A DNA stretch of 64,000 nt from Nematostella vectensis. Its lineage: Eukaryota > Cnidaria > Anthozoa > Actiniaria > Edwardsiidae. Position 1 is the stretch's first letter, and the number at the start of each line of letters is the position of its first letter. Location: NCBI RefSeq assembly GCF_932526225.1, contig NC_064036.1:9431519-9495518 (forward strand). Direction: 5' to 3'. Shown here one piece after another: positions 63,346-64,000 of the stretch. A program made the translations under genes and the position numbers. The notes below the pieces were generated by a model. It saw nothing but the letters and a program-made list of their open reading frames with translations, did not search any database and was not told where the DNA came from.

Positions 63346-64000
63346 GACACGTGTAACCCTTTCACCGGAAAGTGTCTGTAAGTACACGTGTAACAAGAGA
63401 GACACGTGTAACCCTTTCACCGGAAAGTGTCTGTAAGTACACGTGTAACCCTTTCACTGGAAATTGTCTGTAAGCACACGTGTAATAAGAGAGACACGTG
63501 GAACCCTTTCACCGGAAAGTTTCTGTAAGTACACGTGTAATAAGAGACACACGTGTAACCCTTTTACCGGAAAGTGTCTGTAAGTACACGTGTAACAAGA
63601 GAGACACGTGTAACCCTTTCACTGGAAAGTGTCTGTAAGCACACGTGTAACAAGAGAGACACGTGTAACCCTTTTACTGGAAAGTGTCTGTAAGTACACG
63701 TGTAATAAGAGAGACGCGTGTAACCCTTTCACTGGAAAGTGTCTGTAAGTACACGTGTAATAAGAAAGACACGTGTAACCCTTTCACCGGAAAGTGTCTG
63801 TAAGTACACGTGTAATAAGAAAGACACGTGTAACCCTTTCACCGGAAAGTGTCTGTAAGTACACGTGTAATAAGAAAGACACGTGGAACCCTTTCACCGG
63901 AAAGTGTCTGTAAATACACGTGTAATAAGAAAGACACGTGGAACTCTTTCACCGGAAAGTGTATGTAAGTACACGTGTAATAAGAAAGACACGTGGAACT
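63346..64000. repeat. 55-bp minisatellite copying the exon 8 end and donor, ~12 copies, runs off window
   Basis: Each unit contains CACGTGTAACCCTTTCACCG, GAAAGTGTCT and GTAAGTACACGTG, which duplicate the last ~30 nt of exon 8 plus its 5' splice site (63322/63323). The array continues to the right edge. Some units are shortened or substituted (CGTGGAACCC). Confidence 0.95.

Overview
This is a eukaryotic, intron-rich window. The conserved genes, their animal-type domain architectures, the load of DNA transposons and minisatellites, and EMI/EGF receptors of Draper/MEGF10 type point to an early-branching animal. An anthozoan cnidarian such as a sea anemone (Nematostella-like) fits best. That is inference; no species-diagnostic sequence was searched. 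I read every exon by hand from frame, GT/AG signals and phase continuity.

Layout. (1) 63-18967, minus: UBE4B, the E4/E3 ubiquitin ligase, with 20 exons in the window; its 3' end, including the U-box, is off the left edge. Intron 4 is almost entirely a ~205-copy, 47-bp minisatellite (7094-16730). (2) 18968-20204: a shared divergent promoter interval. (3) 20205-34212, plus: CNOT4, the RING-RRM-C3H E3 ligase of the CCR4-NOT complex, 22 exons, with an unusually long Lys/Ser-rich C-terminus. Its introns hold several DNA transposons, including an apparently intact 3.2-kb Kolobok-like element with TTAA target duplications, and a large AAT/ATT palindrome. (4) 34213-37083: no supported gene. (5) 37084-44575, plus: a 2112-residue coiled-coil protein with four hydrophobic regions and a C-terminal HECTD1-type discoidin-like domain. 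(6) 46319-49860, minus: a decayed CR1/L2-like LINE carrying a foldback insertion. (7) 51101-57952, minus, and 58368 to the window end, plus: two head-to-head paralogous EMI-EGF receptors. The first is complete (signal peptide, EMI, EGF repeats, transmembrane segment, tyrosine-rich ITAM-like tail). The second runs off the right edge.

How genes relate. UBE4B and CNOT4 are both ubiquitin ligases, transcribed divergently from one 1.2-kb interval. The two EMI-EGF genes share a 415-bp divergent promoter, and each has a first coding exon of exactly 122 nt in the same phase, so they look like a local inverted duplication.

The most striking feature is recurrent. At least seven tandem duplications in 64 kb are anchored on splice junctions and copy an exon edge together with its donor or acceptor, or a whole intron. 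They range from 2 to ~205 copies. In UBE4B intron 4 each repeat unit contains a potential 15-nt in-frame microexon encoding DNSTT.
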